47,487 bases of DNA from Bacteroidales bacterium (GTDB taxonomy: Bacteria; Bacteroidota; Bacteroidia; Bacteroidales; UBA932): assembly GCA_016293535.1 (NCBI GenBank), contig JAEDEB010000012.1, positions 1 through 47,487 of the forward strand, read 5' to 3'. Positions 24,851 to 34,026 of this stretch are shown piece after piece (within the stretch, counting starts at the first letter, position 1; each line of letters opens with the position of its first letter). Made by a program: the position numbers and the translations under genes. The notes beneath the pieces are model-generated. The model did not search any database. It saw nothing but the letters and a program-made list of their open reading frames with translations, and had not been told where the DNA came from.

Positions 24851-25757
24851 AAATGAAATATCTAGCAAGAATTTTCATACGCTTCCAGAGTGACAACGAG
24901 TCTAAATACATTGTTTTATCAAAGAAGAATTTAAAATAAAACAGTTCATCATAGAATATTGACTTTCGATAATACTCCCACCATATATCAAATGAAACAC
25001 TATAGCGTTTCCAAGGTTTATATCCAGAATAATGAATGTTCCCTCCTTTTGTAGCCGCTTCAATATCAATTGCAGTCATAGACTTTGGGAGCAGTTCCGG
25101 ATGCCAATACATATAGATATAGGCACAGTCATTTACATTAAAACGTGGTGGCAAGAAATATACTCTTCCCTTACATGCAATATTAAGAATATCTTGGTCC
25201 TGATATTTGAACTTACCCTTTCCCAACTCTACAAACTGTTCAACCAAATGGTCACTTCTCATCTGATGAAGATTCATTACAATAAAACCAGCTTGCAGGT
25301 ACTGCCATCTTTCAATCCCAACTTTACTTAAGTATTCTGTATCTTGATTAATCCCTATATCAAGAGTGGCTGCAAGATAATTATCCGCTATGTCAAGATT
25401 ATAAACCTCACTCAAATCCATCCTAAAAATAATGTCTACGTCAGAGTAAATAATCTTATTGAATTGTGTAAGAATGTTAGGAATAAGCAGCCTGTAATAA
25501 GTAGCCTTTGTAACACCACGTATTTCATATGCATTCTCGAAGTCATTCCCAACAGGAAGAAAATTTATGCTACAATTCGAATAATGGCGAGAGATTCTAT
25601 TGAGCCGGTCTTCATCTAGAGTCTCGGAGCTGGAGTGAAGGATATAAATTTCATAGTATGTGTCAGGTTTAGCATTCATCAGTAGGGATGAGATGCATAC
25701 ACATGCTGGGAGAATAATATTATTATCAAAAGCAAAGACTATCGGGACAATATTCAT
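24831..25757 (-). CDS. Glycosyltransferase family 8 (LPS-type)
   Basis: The 308-residue protein starts MNIVPIVFAFDNNIILPACV, the typical N-terminus of LPS galactosyl/glucosyltransferases of GT8. Motifs: IYSDVDIIFRMDL with the DxD, YLQAGFIVMNLHQMR, YQDQDILNIACKG and the C-terminal GNIHYSGYKPWKR carrying the HxSGxxKPW site. It has the same architecture as the broken GT8 gene at 30431-31323. The gene starts 7 nt from the stop of the GT2 gene above it and ends 20 bp inside the next GT2. AT-rich. Confidence 0.88.
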   Translation of the reverse strand: MNIVPIVFAFDNNIILPACVCISSLLMNAKPDTYYEIYILHSSSETLDEDRLNRISRHYSNCSINFLPVGNDFENAYEIRGVTKATYYRLLIPNILTQFNKIIYSDVDIIFRMDLSEVYNLDIADNYLAATLDIGINQDTEYLSKVGIERWQYLQAGFIVMNLHQMRSDHLVEQFVELGKGKFKYQDQDILNIACKGRVYFLPPRFNVNDCAYIYMYWHPELLPKSMTAIDIEAATKGGNIHYSGYKPWKRYSVSFDIWWEYYRKSIFYDELFYFKFFFDKTMYLDSLSLWKRMKILARYFIYGRYKG

Positions 25758-25764
25758 ATGTGTA

Positions 25765-26748
25765 TCAAAGTTTGATGCGTTTAGAAAAATTATAACAACA
25801 AGATACCAGGTCTAAGCAGAATGACGAAATAAGAGCAACGTCAAAAAAAAGAAACCACTTTATCTTGTCAAAAATCGGATGACATATTCTTAAATTATTC
25901 TGACAGATATACCTTCTGCAAACTATTGAATACAGTTTGAGAGCATTCCTCCGGTCTAAAGATTTAGCTATGAACTTTTCAATCAAAATTTCCGTAAGAG
26001 CATGCACATAATAATTGAAAGCAACTACATTGGCACGTTCTAAATAATCTATACATTTTTCATAATAAACCTCGAAATTCTGCCCTGAGGAATACTTCCT
26101 ACTCCAATCTGGGACAAAATAAAAATATCCTATACTATTTGTAGAAACGACCCGCCTGACCTTGCTTAGATAATCAATCACGAATACACTGTCCTCATTG
26201 AATTTCAGCCTTTCATCGAAACGGATGTTATATTCATTCAAAACCGACCTGCGGAATGATTTAAGAACAGAATATCCTAATAAGTTGTTGTCGGATAACA
26301 CTTTCATTGCGTCCACTGCGGGCAAATTAAACTCAAGGGCATATTCTAAAGCCTCAGAACAATTGGTCAAAGGCCGATTTGTTTTCATGCCCTGGATAAC
26401 CATATCGATATTTCCTGATGAATGAAATCGAAAATTATTCAGCCAGCCGGTCAGCACAAAATCATCAGCATCACAAAAAAGAATCCACTCCCCTCTCGAA
26501 TTATCTATTCCAACATTTCGCGCAGAACTTACACCTCCATTATTTTTGTGAATAACCGTAATCCTGTTATCAAGGTCTTCAAAATTTTTACAGATATCTA
26601 ATGTATTATCTGTACTACCATCATCAACAACAATCAATTCAAAGTCATTTTCAGATACAGCAAGGATACTCGCTATACAACGATCCACGAACTTCTCCCC
26701 ATTATAAACAGGGAGAATTATTGAGAATACCGGTAGCATGCTATCCAT
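25765..26748 (-). CDS. Glycosyltransferase family 2
   Basis: 327 residues with FSIILPVYNGEKFVDRCI, VVDDGSTDNTLDICK, GGVSSARNVGIDNSRGEW and FCDADDFVLTGW, the standard GT2 set with the DxD metal site. Donor and acceptor are unknown. It follows the next GT2 gene with an 11-nt gap and shares its overall layout, so the two may be old duplicates, though the C-terminal halves differ. Strongly AT-rich, in line with the central block of the locus. Confidence 0.87.
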   Translation of the reverse strand: MDSMLPVFSIILPVYNGEKFVDRCIASILAVSENDFELIVVDDGSTDNTLDICKNFEDLDNRITVIHKNNGGVSSARNVGIDNSRGEWILFCDADDFVLTGWLNNFRFHSSGNIDMVIQGMKTNRPLTNCSEALEYALEFNLPAVDAMKVLSDNNLLGYSVLKSFRRSVLNEYNIRFDERLKFNEDSVFVIDYLSKVRRVVSTNSIGYFYFVPDWSRKYSSGQNFEVYYEKCIDYLERANVVAFNYYVHALTEILIEKFIAKSLDRRNALKLYSIVCRRYICQNNLRICHPIFDKIKWFLFFDVALISSFCLDLVSCCYNFSKRIKL

Positions 26749-26759
26749 TAAAAGATTAA

Positions 26760-27665
26760 CTATCTATATAGACTCCTGATTTTCAGCGCTATGAAGGACA
26801 AACTCGGAGGCCATAACATTACAATATTATTCGCGCGTCCTCGGGCTAGAAATGAATACTCTTTAATCTCATTGATATGGTTTCTATAATTATCGAAACT
26901 CATCTCACCTTTAAAAACAGCATCAATAATAACTTCTACCAAATAATTGAAATATGACCCCAAGATTATATTACTATTACAATTCAAGCTAAGAGCAGCA
27001 TAAAAACAACTTAACCTTCCCTTCAAATAGTATTTGCAATACTTTTGATCCCATTCCGGCTGGAAATAATGATATGCCAACGTATCCGCAAAATAGATAG
27101 ACGAAACACCTTTCAAGTAACTTAGAAAAAAAAGTTCGTCTTCCATAAAAAACATATTTTCATCGAAACATATCCGAGAACGCTTAATATTACTACGCCT
27201 GAAGAATTTGTTCCAAACGGCACCTCTAATTTCGCAAGACAGGAGCAATTCTATAGAAGATTCACAGTCTGCCTTTTTTTCTTCCCAACAAAAACTAGTA
27301 GATAAATTATCGATAAAATAACCTTGTACGACCAGATCGACATTATCATGGCATAAACAAGGCGCAAGAAAAAAAGGTTCCACCCAATCATCTGAATCGC
27401 AAAAAGCAATCCAATCCCCCTGCGCATTGTCCAGTCCCACATTTCTGGCTGAACCTACTCCACCATTCTCCTTATGGAATACACGAAAGCGCTTATCCTT
27501 CTCCGCATACTCGTCGCATATCCTGCCGGAACCATCAGTGCTCCCATCATCAATCAACAGACACTCATAGTCCGTCATCGTCTGGGACAGGACACTATCC
27601 AGGCATCTTCGGAGAGTATTCTCCGAATTGTAAACAGGGATGATAATTGAAATTTTGGGATGCAT
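26760..27665 (-). CDS. Glycosyltransferase family 2
   Basis: 301 residues with ISIIIPVYNSENTLRRCLDS, LIDDGSTDGSG, GGVGSARNVGLDNAQGDW and FCDSDDWVEP. It is a cytosolic GT2 enzyme of the repeat-unit assembly line. A 91-nt AT-rich gap separates it from the CDP-glycerol-transferase-like gene upstream; I saw no promoter box, terminator or hidden gene there. The 11-nt gap to the following GT2 gene fits one transcript. Confidence 0.87.
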   Translation of the reverse strand: MHPKISIIIPVYNSENTLRRCLDSVLSQTMTDYECLLIDDGSTDGSGRICDEYAEKDKRFRVFHKENGGVGSARNVGLDNAQGDWIAFCDSDDWVEPFFLAPCLCHDNVDLVVQGYFIDNLSTSFCWEEKKADCESSIELLLSCEIRGAVWNKFFRRSNIKRSRICFDENMFFMEDELFFLSYLKGVSSIYFADTLAYHYFQPEWDQKYCKYYLKGRLSCFYAALSLNCNSNIILGSYFNYLVEVIIDAVFKGEMSFDNYRNHINEIKEYSFLARGRANNIVMLWPPSLSFIALKIRSLYR

Positions 27666-27756
27666 TACTTGCTAATTGAATGGCAGTTTTCTTTGGCTGC
27701 AATAAACTTCCTGCTCTAAATTACTGTCTGCAAATGGGACACTAATGACATAACAT

Positions 27757-28977
27757 TTATTTACAAATTGCTTCCTCACCCAAAATTGAAGCAATGATTC
27801 TATCACTCGTTGTAAAATCCGTCTTTAGATATTCGCCATAAAATTTACTCCTGCTTTCCTTCAAAGGATCAATCCCAATGAGTAAATTCTCTATAAATAA
27901 TTCTATATCTTCTGCTCTATTTGCCCTATAATGCAATTGTTTTGCTTTCAATGCAAATTTATTTAGATGTTCCTCCGTATCATCCCCTTCACGACATAGA
28001 AACATTACTGGATTACGGGTGTAATGATATTCAATAACAAATGATGCACAATCGTGAATCATAGCATCAGAGTACTTAAATAAATCAATGTATTTCCCTT
28101 CTACATACTGTGTATTGGGAGAAGATGACCAGAACTCAAAATATGCGTCCGTCTTGTCTTTCCCCCAAAGCCTGTTCAATTTTCCGCGGAGTAGAGGATG
28201 TGGTTTAAATGCAAACTGAATCCTATCTGCATACTTCACGGCAAGCATAACCATATAATTACAATACTCCAGGAAGGTTGATTGATGAGTCCCCCAACAA
28301 TCGCCGATAGAATGATGCGGAGCCCATATAATTTTCAGTTTTTCAGACTCCTGATTTTTCCACGGCGAATTAAATGCCTCTTTGGGAATCTGTAACTCAT
28401 CCATAAACGGTAATCCGGTGATATACGCATTATCAATTCTATTGCCCTTAATCCTTTCATATCCCTTTACACACATTGCGTTCTCAAAATACACCTGCCA
28501 ACAATAATCAAATAACTTGGGTGAATAACCCCAATCAGAATCAATGGAATGAAATGCATAATTGGCATAACAAAAAACAGCGTATAGGTTTTTCCTAAAC
28601 TCCATTTTCCACGGAATTGTTCCATCATAAGGCTTCTGGTAAAAAATAATATCTGCCTTGCATCTTTTCTTTAAAGAATCTGTTTCGTTTAATATCAAAT
28701 ATTCAGTTCTATTACAATCAAGGAAAGCACATATATTCAAAACATCATCTTCCTGACTGGACTTTGTAACGGCAATGACCGGTTCAAATCTTGGATGCTC
28801 ACTCATCGCTCTATACAACAACTCGCTTTTCCACGCACCCAAACTATGAATAATAAACAATACCTTGATTCTCTTCTTATGACGAATTCTCCAAACTTTA
28901 TATGGTAAGGTCGTTCTATATATCCACAGCCTGACAGGGTAATAGACAATATTTTTCAAAAATCCATAGATTTTCAT
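27757..28977 (-). CDS. CDP-glycerol glycerophosphotransferase-like protein (paralogue 2)
   Basis: This 406-residue protein belongs to the TagF/CDP-glycerol glycerophosphotransferase-like family, which would add glycerol- or ribitol-phosphate to a glycan. Conserved stretches: IKVLFIIHSLGAWKSELLYR, IIFYQKPYDG, ITGLPFMDELQIP, APHHSIGDCWGTHQSTF, FAFKPHPLLRGKLNRLWG and SDAMIHDCASFVIEYHYTRN. It is plainly homologous along its whole length to the gene at 36084-37394, but is AT-rich where that one is GC-rich. I chose ATG 28977 (MKIYGFLKN), which matches the paralogue start; 28998 is also open and overlaps the flippase gene. The precise phospho-alditol is not known. Confidence 0.8.
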   Translation of the reverse strand: MKIYGFLKNIVYYPVRLWIYRTTLPYKVWRIRHKKRIKVLFIIHSLGAWKSELLYRAMSEHPRFEPVIAVTKSSQEDDVLNICAFLDCNRTEYLILNETDSLKKRCKADIIFYQKPYDGTIPWKMEFRKNLYAVFCYANYAFHSIDSDWGYSPKLFDYCWQVYFENAMCVKGYERIKGNRIDNAYITGLPFMDELQIPKEAFNSPWKNQESEKLKIIWAPHHSIGDCWGTHQSTFLEYCNYMVMLAVKYADRIQFAFKPHPLLRGKLNRLWGKDKTDAYFEFWSSSPNTQYVEGKYIDLFKYSDAMIHDCASFVIEYHYTRNPVMFLCREGDDTEEHLNKFALKAKQLHYRANRAEDIELFIENLLIGIDPLKESRSKFYGEYLKTDFTTSDRIIASILGEEAICK

Positions 28978-28978
28978 T

Positions 28979-30421
28979 TCACTCTTTCGATTTACCAATC
29001 ATTCCCCATAAAGAACGAATCATCTCCTGAAAGGCCTCGTCCTTTCTCAAAGCCAGCCAATATATTGATACTGCTGTTGACCCTCCCAAGATAAGCACTA
29101 GAAAGTTCCCCCAATGAATGAAACTCAATAGGAATGCCGGCAAACACGCGAGAAAAGCAACCAGCAGATACTTTCCAAAGTCCTTTAGTTGAGCAAAATA
29201 GCCCAATCCAAAAATCTTCCCCGTATAGTATGTGTTTATGTATACTGCTATCTGTGTGTAGATGACAGAAGATAAACAAATTGCCTTGACGCCAAAAGGT
29301 ATAGCAACGCATAGTATGGCAAAGGCAATGCTCTTCTTGATGATTTCCAACTTCAAGAAAAGGTCCGACCTGCCCTTCACCTGAAGAAGGTTCAGATTAA
29401 GCTGACACAAATGGTCAAACATCAAAGCGAAACAGAATAACTGACAATAGAAAGCGGCATCAGCCCACTTGTCTGTCAAAAGCAGGCAGATCAATGGTTT
29501 AGCGAGAGCCGACAAAAGTATCATCAGGAAGAAAATACCACAGGAGGTCACTTTGATATACTTCCTATACACTGCAATAAGCCTCTCATCGTCATCCTGT
29601 ATCTTCGAAAGCAAAGGGAAGGTAACTTTCTGAAGAATGCCTGTTATGTTTGTGCTCGGCAAAGCAGCGAACTGATTGCCTCTCGAATAGTATCCCAAGT
29701 CACTTGCAGTATAGAACTTTCCAATCGCCAAAGTAGAAAGATTGGAATACAGGGTATGCAGGAGGCCGGAAGCCAGCAGTTTGCTGCCGTAGGAAAACAG
29801 ATATTTGAACGAGGTGGTTGAGAATCGGCTGGTAGGATGCCAATGAGCAAATATCCACAACAGCAATGCCCTCAAAACCGCGCTTGCGATAGACTGCCAA
29901 ACAAGAGCCCACACGCCAAAACCGCAATATGCCAGAACAATACCTATCACCCCAGTAAGCAATGCCGAGACAAAACTGATGCGGGCCTGAAGCTTGAAAT
30001 TCAGGTCACGATTCAGCTTTGCGTATTGAACCGAAGTCAGGGAATTGATGAAAAGAGTAGCCGAATATACCTTGACAATGCCGTTCAAAATTGGCATTTC
30101 AAAGAATTTGGCAATAAGTGGAGAGCATGCAAACATTATCGCATAGCACACAAGACCTACGACAATGTTGAAATAGAAGGCAGTTGAATAATCCTTGTCG
30201 GATATCTCAGGCTTACGTATCAGAGCACTTGAGAAACCGCTGTCAATAAATGTCGAAGATATTGCCATAAAAATCCCCAGCACCCCTATTGTACCGAAAT
30301 CCGACGGAGACAAAAGGCGAGCAAGTAACAAACCGAGCAGGAAGTTTACAATCTGTGTTGAGAACTTCTCTATCGCAGTCCACTTTACCCCAGATACAGT
30401 TTCAGACTTTATGCTATCCAT
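28979..30421 (-). CDS. Wzx-like polysaccharide flippase (WzxC-type)
   Basis: The 480-residue membrane protein starts with the WzxC-type motif VNFLLGLLLARLLSPSDFGTIG (here residues 25 onward, quoted in part as FLLGLLLARLLSPSDFG). About twelve hydrophobic segments follow. Flippases of this type move lipid-linked repeat units across the inner membrane. The nucleotide stretch coding FLLGLLLAR (30317-30343) has a near copy at 35020-35046. It is the second flippase in the locus. The broken GT8 gene ends 9 nt upstream of its start, and its stop overlaps the alternative start of the CDP-glycerol-transferase-like gene. Confidence 0.87.
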   Translation of the reverse strand: MDSIKSETVSGVKWTAIEKFSTQIVNFLLGLLLARLLSPSDFGTIGVLGIFMAISSTFIDSGFSSALIRKPEISDKDYSTAFYFNIVVGLVCYAIMFACSPLIAKFFEMPILNGIVKVYSATLFINSLTSVQYAKLNRDLNFKLQARISFVSALLTGVIGIVLAYCGFGVWALVWQSIASAVLRALLLWIFAHWHPTSRFSTTSFKYLFSYGSKLLASGLLHTLYSNLSTLAIGKFYTASDLGYYSRGNQFAALPSTNITGILQKVTFPLLSKIQDDDERLIAVYRKYIKVTSCGIFFLMILLSALAKPLICLLLTDKWADAAFYCQLFCFALMFDHLCQLNLNLLQVKGRSDLFLKLEIIKKSIAFAILCVAIPFGVKAICLSSVIYTQIAVYINTYYTGKIFGLGYFAQLKDFGKYLLVAFLACLPAFLLSFIHWGNFLVLILGGSTAVSIYWLALRKDEAFQEMIRSLWGMIGKSKE

Positions 30422-30430
30422 TCTTTGTCA

Positions 30431-31323
30431 TCAGTACAAGACATCAATGAACGGGCTTTTCCTGATGCCGAGCGAAATAAGTATCCTGCAACTCTTCCAC
30501 AGTGACAATCGCTGATATTTGAAATACTCCCCTTTCAAAGGATTGAGACATCTCCAAGACCATGGCTTCTCCTAGGCTGAATAATATATTATTGCCCTGT
30601 CCTTTATCCCGGCCATCATATCAGGCCATCTTGCGTCCGACATATACTCCTTCTTCAGGAATCCGTTCAGGAGATTCCACTTGCAGGGTAATTCCTTCCA
30701 ATTGTCACGAAATATGATGTTCAAGACATCCTGGTCAAGAAAGTCGCACTGATACCTGCTGTCTGCGAGTATCTGCCCCGCCCTCTCGAACACATAGTAA
30801 GAACGATAGGCATCCACATCTATCAGCATCATCCCGGCATTGAAGTATTTCCCTGCGCCGTCCGGATTATCTATTCCTATATGCTCCGCAGCATACTGAA
30901 TCTGCCAAGGCGTGTCGTTCACCGCCGCAACGGGACAGTTCTCCATGTCCAAATCAAGCAACTCCCCAATATCGGAAACAACTATCGTATCGCAATCCAG
31001 ATACAGAACCCGTTTGACATCAGGATGAAGATAATCAGCCAGTTTCAGCCTGAACCATGTAGCCTTGCTGTAATATGATGTCACATGAAATCGCTCATAA
31101 TCAGCCGGCTCAGAGTTTATCAGAATCATCCTATTCCCATAACGCCTGCACATTTCTTCAATCTTTCCGATATTGTCAATGGAAATATTGTCCGAAAACA
31201 CACATATATAGCAAACTTCCTGTCTCTGTTGTTCTCAAAAAGCGAAATCAGGCAAACACCGAGATGACGGGCATAATTGTCATCTGCCGCCATCGCGATA
31301 TAGTATTCAGGATGATTCTTCAT
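30431..31323 (-). pseudogene. Broken GT8 glycosyltransferase: dinucleotide frameshift plus amber stop
   Basis: The N-terminal part (from ATG 31323, MKNHPEYYIAMAADDNYARH) runs to FAIYV and then leaves frame. Dropping two bases of the CACACATATATA tract (31199-31210) joins it to VFSDNISIDNIGKIEEMC. The middle part has the GT8 DxD motif YLDCDTIVV, KYFNAGMMLIDVD and LDQDVLNIIF. It hits an in-frame TAG at 30572-30574, in IIYYSA*EKPW, the place where GT8 enzymes have HxSGxxKPW. The same frame then continues with normal GT8 C-terminal sequence (NPLKGEYFKYQRLSLWKS) to a TGA at 30431-30433. Two independent lesions make this a pseudogene unless they are assembly errors. Confidence 0.85.
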
Positions 31324-31349
31324 TACTATCTCACCGATACCATATAACT

Positions 31350-32471
31350 CTATTCCTTGACGCCCAATGCCTCCCTGAGGAAGTCCATCGACTTCTCCCG
31401 CCACTGGCTTAGAATCCTGTCAACCCGTGTCCAATCGATAGGGGCATCGAGTTGCTGAGAAGAGTCGGCTATACATCTATCCATCAACCCCAATAGTTGA
31501 AGCAACGACTCTATCCTTGAAAGACCTCGGTGACGATTGACGAAAACCCCGAAAGGCTTGTGGAACAGAATGCTGAAAACACAGGCATGAAAAGAATCAG
31601 TCAGAACGAAGCGTGCGTCGGCAAAGCCTCTAAGCCAATTCTCAAGAGGAGGCTGAATTCGTTCTTCGAAAGGGATGCCAATCTCCCAAGAAAAATCTGC
31701 CTTTGAATTGGTTATAAATGGAATCAAGTCATGTTTATCGGCAAAGTCGGCCACAAAAGCGTCCGTCATATCTGTACGGTCAAGAACGTAAACCATAAGA
31801 TTACCGGGTGACTTCCGCGCAGTCGAAGCAAATTTCAAATACTCTGAACAATCAAGCAACATTGTCGGATCGAGTACTTGAGAGGCTTCAGCATTGAAAA
31901 TGTTTCTGCACATTCCAATCCCCGACTCTTCCCTTACAGAAACTGCCGAGAAGAGTTTCAGGTATTCCTGACCGACAGCAATCTGCTCTTCGGTAAATTC
32001 ATTGACATCCACTCCGAAGGATGCTGCGTACGCAATTCTGCAAATATCCGAATGGCCCAGAAATGCGGTAAAGAATCTCGAGACATCCGGGGTATATATA
32101 GGTCGCCAGACCTGGTCGCTTCCTACCACAATCGTATCATATTCCCTTGCTAGACCTTCATTCCATTCCTCGGATTTCAAGAAACGGCAATTGAGGTTGT
32201 TCGAGATGAACCTGTCAGTGTTTTTCCTTGCCCACTTGTAAGGATTCTCAAACACCGGCAACTGTCTATTCCCCTGAAAGTATTTCCTGTATAACCTCTT
32301 AATCCACACCAGTGGCATAACGAGCGGATTGTGAAGCCGGGGATATTCCACTTTTGGCTGAAGATGCTCCACACTGTGCCCCATCCTCTCCAGAACTGTC
32401 TGCAGGGCATAGGCCTGAAGGATACCGCCATAGTTGGTATGCAGTGGTAGCGTAAGTATTGCAATCTTCAT
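31350..32471 (-). CDS. Polysaccharide pyruvyl transferase family protein
   Basis: 373 residues with the family N-terminus ILTLPLHTNYGGILQAYALQ, then TIVVGSDQVWRP, YAASFGVDVNE, VSVREESGIGMC and ARFVLTDSFHACVFSILF. These are the standard conserved sites of PF04230-type enzymes, which transfer pyruvate from PEP onto a sugar to form an acidic ketal. The fold is GT-B-like. The start is 4 nt from the stop of the upstream flippase gene, so the two are in one operon. Genes of this family are often next to FrhB-like genes, as here with one gene between them. Confidence 0.87.
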   Translation of the reverse strand: MKIAILTLPLHTNYGGILQAYALQTVLERMGHSVEHLQPKVEYPRLHNPLVMPLVWIKRLYRKYFQGNRQLPVFENPYKWARKNTDRFISNNLNCRFLKSEEWNEGLAREYDTIVVGSDQVWRPIYTPDVSRFFTAFLGHSDICRIAYAASFGVDVNEFTEEQIAVGQEYLKLFSAVSVREESGIGMCRNIFNAEASQVLDPTMLLDCSEYLKFASTARKSPGNLMVYVLDRTDMTDAFVADFADKHDLIPFITNSKADFSWEIGIPFEERIQPPLENWLRGFADARFVLTDSFHACVFSILFHKPFGVFVNRHRGLSRIESLLQLLGLMDRCIADSSQQLDAPIDWTRVDRILSQWREKSMDFLREALGVKE

Positions 32472-32475
32472 AATA

Positions 32476-34026
32476 TCAAGCTATTCGATGTGTTCTATGC
32501 CTTCTCAACTTCTTTCTCAGGGCAAGCAGTATCGAATGCCTCTCATTCCTGCTGCATCCTACATATAAAATGACCACGGCAGTCAAGATCACACTGACAG
32601 CCACAACGGTCAATGTTCTCAGCCACCCGTAAGGCATTGTAAAGTGAACTGCAAGAGGGATTGCCGCAGCGGAGATTGTGACGATCAGGATTCTTGACAG
32701 TACGCTCCTGAAAAACCACAACATTGATAGACCTATCATCTTCCTCAGAAAAATCAACCTGAGCAACAAGCAAGCAAGACCGACCATAATAGCGACAACA
32801 AATACAGCAGATGGTGAGCATCCCGACTTCAACGCAATATAAGAGAAAGGAAAGTTCATCATCAGCATTCCTCCTACGGCAAGCTGGTAATTCCTTATCT
32901 TTCCAGTGGCATTCTGGGCCGTGATAAGGGTGTTGGATATTGTGTCAACCAGAGATACCGTCAGCATCAAGCGTACGAATGCGACAGAATACTCGGGATA
33001 TTCTCCAAGCCAAATTGCCAGGACATGGTCAGTCTCCAGAATCAAAGGAATCGCAAAGACAAGTATGAGATAGAACGAGAAACGTGAGCCGCGGTCTATC
33101 AAAGAGAACATATATTCCTTATCCCCGGCTGCATAAGATTTTGTTATCTGAGGATTCAATGCCGTCATAAAGTTCCCTGCAAATCCACCAACGGCCGAAC
33201 TCACCGTACAGGCTATTCCGTATGCGGCATTGACAACTGTTCCGAAAAACAGATTCAGCAGCATATTGATGCCCTGCCCCTTGAGTATTCCTGCTGTACA
33301 GCCGATAAAGTTCCAGCCTGCAAATGAAAACATTCCTTTGAAATAATCCTTTCTGAAGTTTGGACCGCAGCGACACTCCTCGAAGTGTTTCCTGCAGAAC
33401 AACCAGTAAGAAAACTGGATACAAACGCTCATTCCAATCATCAGGGTCGGGAATACAATCAGTTTGTCGAAGTTGAAAGGAGAATATGCGACAAAGAGGA
33501 CAAAAACCAGTTTCAATACCACTTCCAAAACACCGAGAAAAGCGAAAGTATCCATACGCTCATGGGCAACGACGGCAGAAGTATAAGGCACACCTATGAC
33601 TCCGACCACAAAGGAAAGTATGGATGCCTGAAAAACGTAGTTTGCAACTGGAAGCCTATGGGCCGGAATAACCAATTTGGTATTGAGGAACCACAGGCCG
33701 AATGTCTCGAAGGCAATAAGCACAATTGCCGCAAGGGCAAGATGGATACATAGCGCAGTCGAGAAAATCTCCCGCGTCTTGCCGTCGGGTTTGCCCAGTT
33801 CAAAGGTAATAAATCGGCTGGTGGCTGAACTGAGCGCGCTGGAAATGAGTGAAAACATCGAAACGAAGCCGCCTACGACATTGTAGATGCCATAATCTTC
33901 TACTCCCAGCATATTCAGTATCACCCGCGAGGTATAGAGCGACACTATCATACTGAAGAGCATCCTGACATATAGCATCATGGTGTTCTTCGCTATCCTT
34001 TTAGTATTTTCTCTATTGTCACTCAT
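32476..34026 (-). CDS. Wzx-like polysaccharide flippase (second type)
   Basis: The 516-residue protein has about fourteen hydrophobic segments and starts with a short polar lead into NTMMLYVRMLFSMIVSLYTS and VEDYGIYNVVGGFVSMF. This is the form common in Bacteroidota lipopolysaccharide export proteins. It differs from the WzxC-type flippase at 28979-30421, so the locus has two unrelated flippases. Its start overlaps the stop of the FrhB-like gene by 4 bp (ATGA type coupling). It probably exports the lipid-linked unit; which unit each flippase handles is unknown. Confidence 0.87.
   Translation of the reverse strand: MSDNRENTKRIAKNTMMLYVRMLFSMIVSLYTSRVILNMLGVEDYGIYNVVGGFVSMFSLISSALSSATSRFITFELGKPDGKTREIFSTALCIHLALAAIVLIAFETFGLWFLNTKLVIPAHRLPVANYVFQASILSFVVGVIGVPYTSAVVAHERMDTFAFLGVLEVVLKLVFVLFVAYSPFNFDKLIVFPTLMIGMSVCIQFSYWLFCRKHFEECRCGPNFRKDYFKGMFSFAGWNFIGCTAGILKGQGINMLLNLFFGTVVNAAYGIACTVSSAVGGFAGNFMTALNPQITKSYAAGDKEYMFSLIDRGSRFSFYLILVFAIPLILETDHVLAIWLGEYPEYSVAFVRLMLTVSLVDTISNTLITAQNATGKIRNYQLAVGGMLMMNFPFSYIALKSGCSPSAVFVVAIMVGLACLLLRLIFLRKMIGLSMLWFFRSVLSRILIVTISAAAIPLAVHFTMPYGWLRTLTVVAVSVILTAVVILYVGCSRNERHSILLALRKKLRRHRTHRIA

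Noticed and set aside
30572..31201. Separate 209-residue GT8-like gene starting at GTG 31201
   Set aside because: It begins in mid-domain and ends at an amber codon within a conserved site; together with the flanking frames it is one broken gene.
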